Source: Mesostigma viride (lineage: Eukaryota > Streptophyta > Mesostigmatophyceae > Mesostigmatales > Mesostigmataceae). Taken from it: a stretch of DNA of 64,000 nt. Below are positions 29,093 through 41,229 of this stretch, piece by piece (the first letter of the stretch is position 1; the number at the start of each line of letters is the position of its first letter). The stretch is from positions 741,510 through 805,509 of the forward strand of contig RPFO01000595.1 of the NCBI GenBank assembly GCA_009746045.1. Reading direction: 5' to 3'. Below the pieces are notes generated by a model. That model was not told the origin of the DNA and ran no database searches. It saw only the letters and a list, made by a program, of their open reading frames with translations. Both the position numbers and the translations under genes were made by a program.

Positions 29093-32000
29093 GGGGACTC
29101 GCACGTCCAAAAGACTGAAAAACTGACTTTAATGAATATCAGTTCCAATGCACTTGGGAACCATCTAGTGATGATTGAGTACCATAAATATGATGTTTGG
29201 ACATTCATGCCACCACTTGTTGGGGGTACTACCCCCAACCACGCACCGGTGGCGAGCTAAAAATAGAAAAAGACGCTATCTATGAGATATTTTGCCCAAG
29301 ACAAACCACATATCCAAATGACCTGCCCATACATTCCTGCAAAGTTCCCCCACTTCTAAAAAATCTGGGCTATTTACATGGTCAAAATAATCACATTTGT
29401 TTGAGTTATTAATTTCCCCGCAAAATGGGTACTTTTTTGAGCAAAAAAAAAATAAATCAAATCATCAACACATCGAATGGGGTCATCCATACATGCGAAA
29501 TTCCACTGAGTGGGGGGAAACACAACCCAAAAGTTTGAGCTCATTCTGACAAGCGTAGCTCAAGTTATTGATTTTCCTGTGTCAGATGCCACCTGGGAAG
29601 ACGCGAAAAGAGAATTGAGCTAGTGCTGAGGCAAATGACATCTGTTTTGCTACCCTAGACACCCAAAAATATGCCCACTTTGATCACGGAGTGTGAGGAG
29701 GATGTCCGGAGCGTCATACGCCCCACCCCTCCATCGGTACAGCCAGCCTTGTGAGTCTACCCTTAACAACAAGGCTGGTAGGACGACACACCTGAGCAGC
29801 ATATGTCATGCCTATCTCAGGCTAATAATGTGTGATTTTGTGCCAACAACCAAGCTGTTCCACCCATCAACACATGAAAAACCATCTTCCAAAATGCCCA
29901 ACAAGCCGGACATGTGGAGGAACACACACGCAGTATATAAAGAGAAAATAAGATGACTTTTTATCCAGCCAACCTGTGGCTAGCTGCTCTGGTTAGCATG
30001 ACAAAGGCTATCATTTACTCAGTGGGAAAGGTGAATTGACCATTTGAACAACCTACCTGACGCATGTGCCACCAAAGCATTGTGTCCCGCAAAATGCACA
30101 CTGCCTCCTTTCTAACAAGCACGAGCCACTTTCTTTAGGAGACAGGTGCCAGCTCGTCAGTGTCTGGGGAAAATGATGCCGCTGCTTAGGAAGACCGCGT
30201 GAATTTCCTCGAACACAACTGTCTATAAAGCAAAAGAAATTTCAGAGAAGCATGGAAATAAAAGCATTACACCTTCCCGACAGGTTGTGGGCCACGCGCT
30301 GCAGCAAGCCAGCCACGTCACAGACGAACTTGCTAAAAAACATCCAGGAATCTGGCGATGCAGCGCCAGGACCCGCAACTTCATGGCTGCATCTGGCCGG
30401 AAAGAAGGCAAAAAACTTACGCTCAACGAGCTAAGAAAGCAGGAAAACGCTAGCTTAACCCCTAAATGGTCTGAGATCCTGCCGATAAATTGGCTGGATC
30501 TTCACAATTTTGCAAACCAGATGCCATCCAACCTACCCATATCCAATGGCTGTCCTTGGGGGCCAAGCATGTCCATGAGTTGCCCTTCGGGTTGGTATAT
30601 CACAACCTCACATATATGCAGGGTAGGCCATGTTTAACTGCCGTCAAAGTCAGGGGGGTCAAGACGCGCGTTTTCATTTTTGGTAGAATGTGCATTTTGA
30701 ATTATGTTATAAGACCTAGGCACCTACCACTTCAGGGATGATAAACAATTAGTTGCTGAACAGTTTGAGCCATTGGGGTCATCATTTGGGTGGGTATACC
30801 AGCAGTTACACCCAGTACAGCCCATAGGGGTACCGTTGGTAAAAAGCAACCAAGGGAGTAGGGGTGGGCATACTACCTCCTAATATGGCCACCAACCATG
30901 CCAAACAATACATTTCCCTTCCACAATGATGGGGAAACATAACTGCATCATCACACTGCCCTTACATGGCACCTATGTGCAGGTGCCACCTTGTCCATGC
31001 ACGTAGGTAACGTGGTACGGACACCCTACGCAAGGCATGCATTCTAGGAGGCAGCCACCAACAAACTAGTGGTGTTGAGCCTATTTCAGCCTGCCCTAGC
31101 AAGGATAAACTAGGCCTAAGCTGCTATAGCTTGCCAGGTGATGGCCAGCACACCTGGTGGCACATGCTGTCAATGGGAAGCTTTTACTCACCAGTTACGT
31201 GCTTGATGATGCCACAGAGACCAGCCAACTGCCTCACACTCATGCAATATGTGTATGGGAAATGTATAACAAACATAAAAGGAGGTATTCAAACCCATAC
31301 AGCCTCTAAAACTTATCACCATCACCCTGTGGCAGGTCAACTGACTGAGGGAAGCATCTAAGAAGGGTGTTGTAGAAAGGGGCCAAGCCAGGGTCAAGAA
31401 AGAGCATGAATAGTGCAAAAAGAATGTGCTACACAAGCTAGAACGTATATATAAACGTCAAACATCGATAGGAAAACGATGCTTAAGCTTTACCAGGCAT
31501 GGATGGCGTTACCTTGGCCCAGGCGGTGGCCGCAAAATGGCGCATTTCGGCACACCAAAGCTGTGAAGCATGGTCGCTGGATTCGGCGATTTCTGGCCAC
31601 CCTTGCACGTTTACGACTACTATGTATCATAAAAATTACAAAGAAACCAATATATCCTTTAAAATACGCCGGAAAGGTATTGCTGTCAACGTTTCTATCG
31701 TCCGGCCTGATCGCAGTTTTTTCCAGCAAGAACGCTGCCGACACCTATCAAATGGCATTCCCGCGACCCAAAAATTGGCCTGTATGATCTTTAGGACGTT
31801 TAAAATCAATACCCTAAGTTTTTCCAGAAAATTCGAACGCAAACGTAAATGCCATGCGTGGGCGCAAGCCGCCATGGCCAGGTCGTCGTTTTCCGGAATG
31901 CACGTTGTACGTGCGAAAGTACCCTGACCCCTTGTACTTTGACCGGCCAGAACACCTCTATAACTTTGTCAAAAGTATGCAAACCCTAGTACCATGCTGT

Positions 32001-32696
32001 GAAGAATTTTATAAACTTTCGATCTTCTCAGCTAAACTTTTCCTAATTCTCAATAGATTTCGCGGCATCTGGTCCCCCGAGAAGGGGCCGATGCATCGGC
32101 TGGAACTCGATTTTTGGCGGAAAATCGGCAGCAAGACCATTTAGGGGTTAAGACGTTTAATACAAGAACGTACCATAACGGGCATTTATTCGTGCCCAGG
32201 CGCACAAGAAAGGCCACCCTTTCATGGAGAGGTCGGGCGCGCATCGCGCAGGCCTAATGTTATCTTACCGCAAAATGACGGGAAAGGTAAAGATAGCAGC
32301 GGGAATTTTTACGGCTTTAGAAACATCTTTAAACTAGCTTCCCTTACGACCATCAAAACTGGCAACAATCGACAATCACACGGGCAGGCATCCATTATAC
32401 TTTATTCATCCCGACAGAAATTCAGGCCGGAACCCCCCTGCCGATGGTAAAGAAAAAAAGCCCGCGACATTATAGATCGCAACCATCCCACCATAAAGTA
32501 GAATCAGCAACTAATTTTCTCCAACAATCGAGCATTTTTTCTGCTTTCCGCGGGCCAGATTTGTCACGTTTCGTCTAAAAGCAGTCGCCATGGCCACTTC
32601 CGCAAGGGGTGCGCGCACCGTGCACCCACTTTTCACGGTACGGAGGGTACCGCGGAATTTTTTTGGCGCGGAAAATATTCGCCGCGCCGAGTCCCC
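29093..32696. mobile_element. TTAA-flanked DNA element I, non-autonomous
   Basis: Ends GGGGACTCG and CGAGTCCCC, inverted repeats flanked by TTAA on each side. TTAA duplication is the hallmark of piggyBac-type elements; calling this one piggyBac-like is an inference from the target site alone. No transposase was recognised in its 3.6 kb; the short frames inside are unconvincing. Element II is nested in it. Confidence 0.6.
30459..32147. mobile_element. TTAA-flanked DNA element II, nested in element I
   Basis: The terminal inverted repeats CCCCTAAATGGTCT and AGACCATTTAGGGG are each bordered by TTAA (30455-30458 and 32148-32151). About 1.7 kb with no recognisable transposase. Confidence 0.7.
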
Positions 32697-32749
32697 TTAA
32701 TTAATTTAACTCGTGCTCCCTTTGGGGAGTCATGGAGCATTACATAACC

Positions 32750-34045
32750 CTGATGGATGGATGGATGGATGGATGGATGGATGGATGGATGGATGGATGG
32801 ATGGATGGATGGATGGATGGATGGATGGATGGATGGATGGATGGATGGATGGATGGATGGATGGATGGATGGATGGATGGATGGATGGATGGATGGATGG
32901 ATGGATGGATGGATGGATGGATGGATGGATGGATGGATGGATGGATGGATGGATGGATGGATGGATGGATGGATGGATGGATGGATGGATGGATGGATGG
33001 ATGGATGGATGGATGGATGGATGGATGGATGGATGGATGGATGGATGGATGGATGGATGGATGGATGGATGGATGGATGGATGGATGGATGGATGGATGG
33101 ATGGATGGATGGATGGATGGATGGATGGATGGATGGATGGATGGATGGATGGATGGATGGATGGATGGATGGATGGATGGATGGATGGATGGATGGATGG
33201 ATGGATGGATGGATGGATGGATGGATGGATGGATGGATGGATGGATGGATGGATGGATGGATGGATGGATGGATGGATGGATGGATGGATGGATGGATGG
33301 ATGGATGGATGGATGGATGGATGGATGGATGGATGGATGGATGGATGGATGGATGGATGGATGGATGGATGGATGGATGGATGGATGGATGGATGGATGG
33401 ATGGATGGATGGATGGATGGATGGATGGATGGACATGGATGGATGGATGGATGGATGGATGGATGGATGGATGGATGGATGGATGGATGGATGGATGGAT
33501 GGATGGATGGATGGATGGATGGATGGATGGATGGATGGATGGATGGATGGATGGATGGATGGATGGATGGATGGATGGATGGATGGATGGATGGATGGAT
33601 GGATGGATGGATGGATGGATGGATGGATGGATGGATGGATGGATGGATGGATGGATGGATGGATGGATGGATGGATGGATGGATGGATGGATGGATGGAT
33701 GGATGGATGGATGGATGGATGGATGGATGGATGGATGGATGGATGGATGGATGGATGGATGGATGGATGGATGGATGGATGGATGGATGGATGGATGGAT
33801 GGATGGATGGATGGATGGATGGATGGATGGATGGATGGATGGATGGATGGATGGATGGATGGATGGATGGATGGATGGATGGATGGATGGATGGATGGAT
33901 GGATGGATGGATGGATGGATGGATGGATGGATGGATGGATGGATGGATGGATGGATGGATGGATGGATGGATGGATGGATGGATGGATGGATGGATGGAT
34001 GGATGGATGGATGGATGGATGGATGGATGGATGGATGGATGGATG
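32750..34045. repeat. (GGAT)n microsatellite, about 1.3 kb
   Basis: About 320 copies of GGAT, broken only by a small irregularity near 33433 (GGACATGG). Because the 4-bp unit has no stop in any frame, it produces long open frames of WMDG or SIHP repeats on both strands; I do not regard these as genes. Confidence 0.97.
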
Positions 34046-34300
34046 GGCACACGCAATCCTACCGGTCTAATCTATCTACAACAACAAGCCAACTCTATAT
34101 CTATGGTGCCCTCTACCCTAGCCTAGCGTGCTTCCCGCGTTTGCAAACACGCGGGAGCTTCCCCACGGGAGGGGGGTCGTTGTCCTCTATATGACCTGGG
34201 CCCACTTTGCCTTCAATGTCCATCATCTTGTTCCAAATCACGGAGTCTGAGGCCTAGCCGCCCCATGTCCCCTACTAGCTGTTCTTTGAAGGTGCAGGCC
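34046..34300. other. Short spacer between the microsatellite and LINE B
   Basis: Non-coding; contains a small hairpin CCCGCGTTTGCAAACACGCGGG near 34135-34156. Confidence 0.4.
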
Positions 34301-35640
34301 TTGCGGCGTCTAGAATTGCGGGGCCCGGCCTACGTGAGGAGGTGCCGGCCAGGCTGAGCTGGGCGCAGTCCTGCAGGGGGGCCACGTGATGTGTCTACCT
34401 GGTTGGTGCGAGCTAAGTGCCCTACTAGTAGCTGCAGGCGCCGCTGCTTGGGTTAATGGTGCTGGTGATGTATGGCATGCCGAGGTACAAGTCCTCGCTG
34501 CGGACATGAGCAGCATATCCAACACGAAAAATGGACCGCAGCATGTTGGTGACCGCGCCGTCCAGCTTCCTAGCAAGGTCGGCTGTGAGGGTCCACGTCT
34601 CAGCCCGGTACGTGAGAACAGGGAGGACCAGGACCTTGAAAAGGTCCTGTTTCTCTACCTTGCCCAGGGGCTTGCGCCACAGGGCCCTGTATTGGCGTAT
34701 AGCGTGCCAGGCGAGGGAGATTCGGTACGTGGTCCACATCGGCCTCGCGGCATGCAGCTGGGGAGTAAGCTACCCAGCAACTTGACGCGGTCCCGGTACT
34801 GAACTCGAGAGCCATCGAGGAGAAAGAGGTCCGGCGGTGGCTGAGTGAGCCCAACCGCCAGGGCCTCGGTCTTCTTGCTGACCTCGAGCCCCACCGCTCG
34901 GGCCTCGATGGCGAGGCAGTCCAGCCACGTCAGCACGTGCCCAGTGTCTTCGAAGAGGGTGGTGTCGTCCGCATAGATGATTTCCGCTAGCCGAATCTCC
35001 GTGTCTGCTCCGCCATGCCAGAAATGGTTGACGACCTTCACCCCTGGTTCCCTAGTACCCACAATGCAAGCAAACCGCTTGCGCGCCTGAAGCATTACGT
35101 ATTCAACCACCGCAATAATGAACAGGTAAGGCGAGAGCACACAGCCCTGCCTCACACCCTTCTGTAAAGGGCATGGTGGCGTGGTCCCGTAGGAAGTACG
35201 CACCGAGGTGGTGGACCCTTCATACAGGTTGCGGATGACAGCAAAAAGGGGGAGGGGGATCCCGAACAGAGCGAGGATATGTCCCACAGCGCAGACCAGA
35301 AAACCGAATCGAAGGCTTTGATGAAGTCCACCAGCACAAGGTGCAGAGGGGACTCACCAGGCTGGAGGCGGCGCAGTTCTTCCACGAGGCGGCGAGTAGC
35401 GAAAAGCGCTTGTACTGTGTTGCGGCCTGAACGGAAGCCGAGCTGAGTCTCGCTGAGGACCCGTCCAGGGCAGTACGCAGGTGGTTCAGGATGAGCCGCA
35501 TGAGAAGCTTGAGGGGGGCACTTTGGATGTACACCCCTCTGTAGTTGCCGGGGTCGGTGGGTGACCCCTTATTGATTCTTGTATAGCATCGTGCGAAAAC
35601 TGTGTTGCCAGGCCACTGGGGGCGGTTGCGACGACAGCAG
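34300..35640 (-). mobile_element. LINE fragment B, degenerate
   Basis: Read leftwards it encodes an RT domain (NYRGV, VDFIKAFDSV, CPLQKGVRQGCVLSP, IIYADDTTL) and the conserved C-terminal block YRAETWTLTADLARKLDG. It is related to the LINE at 25607-28761 but clearly diverged. Multiple frame breaks; the endonuclease part is absent. Confidence 0.8.
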
Positions 35641-36390
35641 AACGCGATTACAGATGTCCCGGAAGAGCTGCATGAGTCACCGGTGTTCTCATTGAAACTC
35701 GGCGGCAAGTTTCACGACCACTGCCAGAATCCCGGTGAGGGGTCGACCACTTCGGTTCCGGCACTCCACACGGCTTTACCCCGCCATGTCCACTGCAGAC
35801 CGGCGTCTGGCAGGGTTGAGTCCTGTCGCCGTACCTGTATATGTACCACTGGGGGCGGTTGCGCCGACAGCAGAACGCGATCAGTACAGATGTCCCGGAA
35901 GAGGCTGCTGCATGAGTCACCGGTGTCCTCAAACTTGGCGGCAAGTTTCACGACCATGCACTGCCAGAATCTCGTCGGAGCCCGTGGCGGCATCATAACG
36001 CAGGCGCTGGACCGCCTCCGTGACCTCACACTCTATGGGCAGTCCTTGCTCGCGCTCGCGTCCCCACTCCCCTGATTACATACCATGATCCGCACGCTGT
36101 ATGAGGGGTCGACCACTTTGGTGCGCACTCCACATGGCTTTACCCCGCCATGTCCACTGCAGACCGGCGTCTGGCAGGGTTGAGTCCTGTCGCCGTACCT
36201 GTTTATTATTGTAGTGGAATATGTTATGCGCCAGGCACGTGCCCGCGCTTTGCTAGCATTCCAGGCCGTGCCCCTGGCCTGGTGATCACGAACGTGCTTG
36301 GGGAAGGGGGGCCGACAAACAAGCAGAATTTATAGTTAGCTGATCTCATTTATATGCCGACGACATCACACTCATCGAGAAGCCAGAGTT
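35613..36390 (+). repeat. Scrambled LINE mosaic (A-B-A'-B')
   Basis: A block of about 119 bp at 35613-35731 recurs at 35846-35971. A plus-strand RT block at 35737-35843 recurs at 36102-36208. The last block runs on to YADDITLIEKPE at about 36390. The order is A, B, A', unique piece, B'. All parts are non-functional. Confidence 0.7.
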
Positions 36391-36472
36391 GTGAGGGTGA
36401 GAATGCCACGAATTCCGCCATGGTTCTTGCAGGAAGTTGCCTTTATTAATAACAAGGAAACACAGACGTAAG

Positions 36473-36919
36473 TGTTACGTCGCGTAACAATTCGTTGTAG
36501 TTACGGACGTAAATTAGGTCCTTGGCCTCGGTTGTTCCTAGGTTACGTGCAGTTCTAGTCTGGACATGATTGTCCCCGTAACAGTACTGTGGTATATTGG
36601 GTGCCTTTGGGCGCCGCGCCGCGTACTATATTAGTGGTCCTTATCCTTTTGTAGAATGTAGTGGACCGGCGTGCATCTGTGCACCTGCCTGTGTTTCTGT
36701 GGTTCTGCAGGCGAGGGCCAGGTCGGCCCGAGCCTGTTGGACCGTTGGTGACCATTTATGCACGTTCCACTCCTTGTGTGGTTACTCGGCGTGTGTTAAG
36801 TGAATTGACACATTTAGGCTTGGGTCACGGCAGTGTAGTTGTGTTTCCTTCCTCTATTCCTGGAGTATACGGGTTTTGGTAAATGGTTGTATGGCGTATT
36901 ATAGCAACACTTACGTTAA
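36473..36919 (+). repeat. 5' LTR, part 1
   Basis: Matches 59643-60089 with no differences noticed. Ends at TTAA, where TTAA element III has inserted. Confidence 0.92.
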
Positions 36920-38656
36920 CCCGTGTTTTTTTACAACGCGATACATCGCGTTGTAGGGTTAGAACGCGATGTATCGCGTTGTAATCTGACACGTGGCAAA
37001 CCTATTAAACATGCGATTTTTGGTCTGAAACTTTCAAGACAGGTCAGAAACATCTCATAGAATTCAAGAAAAAATCCTGGTATTTTTGGTATTTTTTTTG
37101 TGACAGCTGCAAACAAATATGTACCACTGAAATCAGGCATTTTCGCGGGACGAAGGTGAAGACGACGGCGATGGCGGCAGGTAGATCTCGCCAGTTTTCG
37201 CGCGAATTTCAGTGGCTGTTGGGTAGCACGACCATGATGATGCGTTCAAAGGTTGATAATTAGGTTTCTACGAGTTTGTTGAGGTACTGGGGCAAAGAAA
37301 ACGTAGTTTTTTCCAGTTTCTCACCCAACTTTCATGCGGAAACCCTGGAAACCGGCATACATATTATTACGTCAAGACTCGGGTCTGCTGCGGCACCATG
37401 CTTGGTATTTCCATGGTGTTTCGACTTCTTAACACATGTTTATTCATTCCGAACGCCCGGACTCTCGGCTAAACCGAGATTTGTGCAGACTTTTATTGGG
37501 TAGCTCCGGGCATGATGGTGCCTGCAAATAGCGTAAGGCGTGACCGTGGCTATTGCTACGGTATGCTGTATTTTCCTGGAAATGGCCTCTGCCACCGGCT
37601 CAATAGTGCTTGCAGGCGTAAGTATATCGTGTTTCTACCTAGTTTCTGCCAGTTTTCCACTTATTTCTACCGACCTCTGCCCAGCCTCTCTAAGACCGCC
37701 ATCCTACTCGACGTTGCTTGCATGTCAGCCATAGCAGGTTGCAGTTGTGCAGTATTTAGGTGCTGTATACGTCGTCAAGCCGTGCATATATCGTGAGGAT
37801 TGGATGTTGATGGTTTATACTGCGTTGATTGTGCAAGAAGATCAGCTGGGTGCCCATAATCATGGTGTATAATCATGTGTTGTTAGCATCTTGCCACCAT
37901 TTGCTAGCATGCATTCCAGCGTCATCTTTGCCTGCATGTAAGCTCATGGATCACTCAACCTATCCAAGCCTTGCATTACACGTGCCTCTTTCTTTCAGTA
38001 TTGCACGCGTTATGGAATGAAAACCCAGCACCTCCATTCCCACGAGGCATGTGCTCAACACGTTGTGAGAGTGGATGATGCTTTGGCTATGGCTGCCTGA
38101 TTCAGTCATATTAGGTCATCCAGTCATGATGTTTGATGCATGTTTGATGCTGTATAACTTATACAACGCCTATGTTCAACGTTTTGACCCTCCAAGCTCA
38201 CTATGGCCCCGTTTATGGGGCTCGGGTCGTTGCGTAATGTTGTCAAGGGCTCTCATGTTTCCCACTGCGTTGTACTGCGTTGTAATTGTGATGCTAATGA
38301 AAAATAGCTCCAGTGGCCCAATGGGCCTGAGTTTTGTTTCACAGAGCCTGCATATGTTGCCCATAGCTCGTGCAAGAAGCCAGATTTTTTTCATGAACCA
38401 TTTGTGAATAAGCGCATGACTTGTGACCTAGGGTCAAGAAATCGCGGTCATGGTCAGACCCCCCTGTATTCAAACCAGTGTATCTCTCTAATGAATAAGC
38501 AGTTTGTAGGTCTGAGTAGCTCAAAAAATCCTTTGATTTATGGGCTTTCAGGAAAGTATATACATGACCATGAAAAAAAATTTTCCTTAGGTGCTATACG
38601 CGTTCTAAAAAAAGCTTACAACGCGATATATCGCGTTCTAATTAAAAAAACACGGG
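36920..38656. mobile_element. TTAA-flanked DNA element III, in the 5' LTR
   Basis: Inverted ends CCCGTGTTTTTTTA and T-AAAAAAACACGGG sit between two TTAA copies (36916-36919 and 38657-38660). The intact 3' LTR has a single TTAA there, which proves the 4-bp duplication. Just inside each end is a palindrome of the type ACAACGCGATxxATCGCGTT. No transposase recognised; CCC ends plus TTAA suggest a piggyBac-type mobiliser. Confidence 0.85.
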
Positions 38657-38660
38657 TTAA

Positions 38661-38702
38661 TGCATTGAGATCAGCTCCGTCACGTTCGTCTTTCGCCAGA
38701 GG
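38661..38702 (+). repeat. 5' LTR, part 2
   Basis: Forty-two bases matching the 3' LTR from 60090, trapped between the TTAA element and the CACTA-like element. Confidence 0.9.
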
Positions 38703-38939
38703 CACTAGGAAGGGGGGTGTGACATTTTGTGATATTTTGTGACATATCACGTGACATTTTGTGATGTGGATGTGACAAAATGTGACACTTTGTGATTTTT
38801 TGTGACAAAACTGTGATATTCTGTGACATTTCGTGACAAATCATGTGATAAAACCAGCATATTCTGTGATTATCTTTGTGACAAAAACAAGGAAATTATC
38901 ACAAAATATCAATGTCACGACTTGACAAAACGCACTGAC

Positions 38940-39200
38940 AAATCCGTGACATTATCACTGATATATCACGAAAAAAAGGGTGACAAATCCGTGACATTAT
39001 CACTGATATATCACGAAAAAAAGGGTGACAAATCCGTGACATTATCACTGATATATCACGAAAAAAGGGTGACAAATCCGTGACATTATCACTGATATAT
39101 CACGAAAAAAAGGGTGACAAAATCCGTGACATTGTCACTGATATATCAGGAAAAAAGGGCGACAAAATCCGTGACATTGTCACTGATAAATCTAGGGAGA
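38940..39200. repeat. 45-bp subterminal tandem repeat of the CACTA-like element
   Basis: Six or so copies of a unit containing CCGTGACATTATCACTGATA, TATCACGAAAAAA and GGGTGACAAA. Likely transposase-binding subterminal repeats by position. Confidence 0.8.
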
Positions 39201-39637
39201 AAACAGTGACATAAAACCACGGGCGATCATGACATATCACACAGATATATCGTGACATGTCACACAGATATATCAGAACACATTCCAAAGCAAAACGGAT
39301 GAAAAGCACGCCTCGCGATTTCTTTATTACAAATATAAAGATAAATGTAACAGATCTTCATTCTTCAGTCTTGATTCTTCATTCTTCAACAGTGATTATC
39401 GATCAGTGACAATTTGCAAACGCCGGCTTGGCGCTTGTCGTTGCGTGACAGAAATCTCGGAATGTTCCTGGAATGCATTAAAAAACGCACATGCGCAAGA
39501 AACATGAACGGATGGTTGGTGTCAATTGTCTCATCTGCCACCGCACCCTAGTAACCAATTCATGAACAAGAAAGCGCTCGGTATAGATCAAGAAAACAAA
39601 AACAAACATGCGCAGCCGTAGTGCCTAGATGACGATG

Positions 39638-41209
39638 TCAAGTGGACGACGACGAGGAGGCCGGCACCTTGTCTCCCTGTGAGCAGAAAAAAAAGGCAAG
39701 TTTAAACACTCAAGATGTGTCATAGCCTTTCACAGCCTCGATCAATAGAAATGTTGCACATCAAAATCAACGTGTTGCCTAGAACATCCTTGAATGGGTT
39801 TCAAGAACAGCAAGGCGGCCTCCCCCGCCCGCAAACTCATAATCCCAGTGTTTACAACCCCCTCATGAGGGGGTTGTAAAATTGCAATCACTCATTAAAA
39901 AAAAAAAAAAAAATCCCAGTTTCACACACTGCCCACTCATAAATAATCCCAGGTTCTGACAGCCCCCGCTCAGCCCACTCATGAACAACCCAGTTTAGAC
40001 CCCCCCACTCATACACTATCCCAGTTTCCCACAGCCCCCACTCAGCCCACTCTGACATAAACCACCCCAGTTTAGACCCCCCTCTCATAAATAACCCCAG
40101 TTTCCCACAGTCACCACTCAGCCACCCATAAACCACCCAGTTTCCAACCCGCCCCCCCTCATAAATAATCCCAATGGTTTACAACCCCCTCAATCAGTAA
40201 TCAAAAACAAAAAAATCCCACTTTTCACACACTGCCTACTCATAAATAATCCCAGTTTATGACAGCCCCTGCTCAGCCCACTCATAAACAATCCAGTTAA
40301 ATACAACCCCCCACCCACACATTATCCCAGTTTCCCACAGCCCCACTCAGCCCACTCTGACATAAACCACACCAGTTTAGACCCCCCCTCTCATAAATAA
40401 CCCCAGGTTCCTACAGCCCCCCACTCAGCCCACTCATAAACCACCCATGCAGTTTACAACCTCCCCCTCATATTAACCCCAGTTCTCCACAGCCCCCGGG
40501 GGCTATGAAAAACGAGTGCGCCACTCAGCCACCTCAAATGCCACCGAGTTTACAGTCCCCCCCCCCCTCATAAATAATCCCAAGTGTTTACAACCTCCTC
40601 AATCAGTTGTTAAAAAAAAAAAAAAAACAGTTTCACACACTGCCCACTCATAAATAATCCCAGTTTCCGACAGCCCCCGCCCAGCCCACATAAATAACGC
40701 GGTTGACAACCCCCCAACAGCCCCCGCTCAGCCCACTAAAAAACAACCCAGTTTACAGCCCCTCCACTCATAAATAACCCCAATTTCCCACAGCCCCCAC
40801 TCTGCCCACTCATGAACTACCCCTGTTTGCAACCCCCCAAATCACACCACTCATAACCATGTCCAGGTTTACAACCCCACCCACTCCTGAGACTTACTTC
40901 AGGGGTTGCATGGGAGACATCGGCCGCCTTTCTGGCTGCAATCATTGCCTCCTTCTTGGCAAGGAGCGCGGCCAGCGCCGCCTCTACCGAGGCCATGTCT
41001 TCATCTGCTCTTTGCGCAGGCAACATGGATGATGGCACCGATGCTGTGGCGGTTGTTGAAGGGAGTGCTGTCGGGGGCAGGATTGTCGGCGCTGCCGGCG
41101 GTGGTGGTGCTGCTGCAGGCAGCTTTGCGAGCTTCGTGCACGGCTGCACTCTTGGATCGGCAGCGCTGCGTTTCTCTCGGCGTGAACCGGCCTTCACTAC
41201 GCTTCCCAT
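39638..41209 (-). CDS. Small two-exon gene inside the CACTA-like element
   Basis: Exon 1 (41209-40898, 104 codons) starts MGSVVKAGSRREKRS, then an Ala/Pro-rich stretch, then a charged helical segment, ASVEAALAALLAKKEAM. It ends at GAA followed by a perfect GTAAGT donor. Exon 2 (39676-39638) follows a CTGCTCACAG acceptor in the same phase and reads GDKVPASSSSST then stop. The predicted protein has 116 residues and no known domain. It may be a captured host gene piece or an element-encoded protein. The intron holds a long minisatellite. Confidence 0.55.
39840..40885. repeat. Minisatellite inside the intron of the cargo gene
   Basis: More than twenty diverged copies of a unit like CCCAGTTTACAACCCCC followed by CACTCATAAATAA. 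It includes a perfect 30-bp palindrome at about 39853-39882 (arms TTTACAACCCCCTCA). No coding content. Confidence 0.85.
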
Positions 41210-41229
41210 TTCAAATCGATGACCATTGA

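Noticed and set aside
30287-30637. Possible exon in TTAA element I (116 codons)
   Set aside because: It crosses the left end of nested element II at 30459, has no known domain, and lacks a consistent partner exon.
32713-34194. Open frames of 440-490 codons made of WMDG or SIHP repeats on both strands
   Set aside because: Pure translation of (GGAT)n, open in all frames because the unit lacks stops. No start context, splice sites or non-repeat domain.
38930-39200. CRISPR-like array of 45-bp repeats
   Set aside because: No spacers between repeats, eukaryotic context, and position just inside a transposon terminus; these are subterminal repeats.
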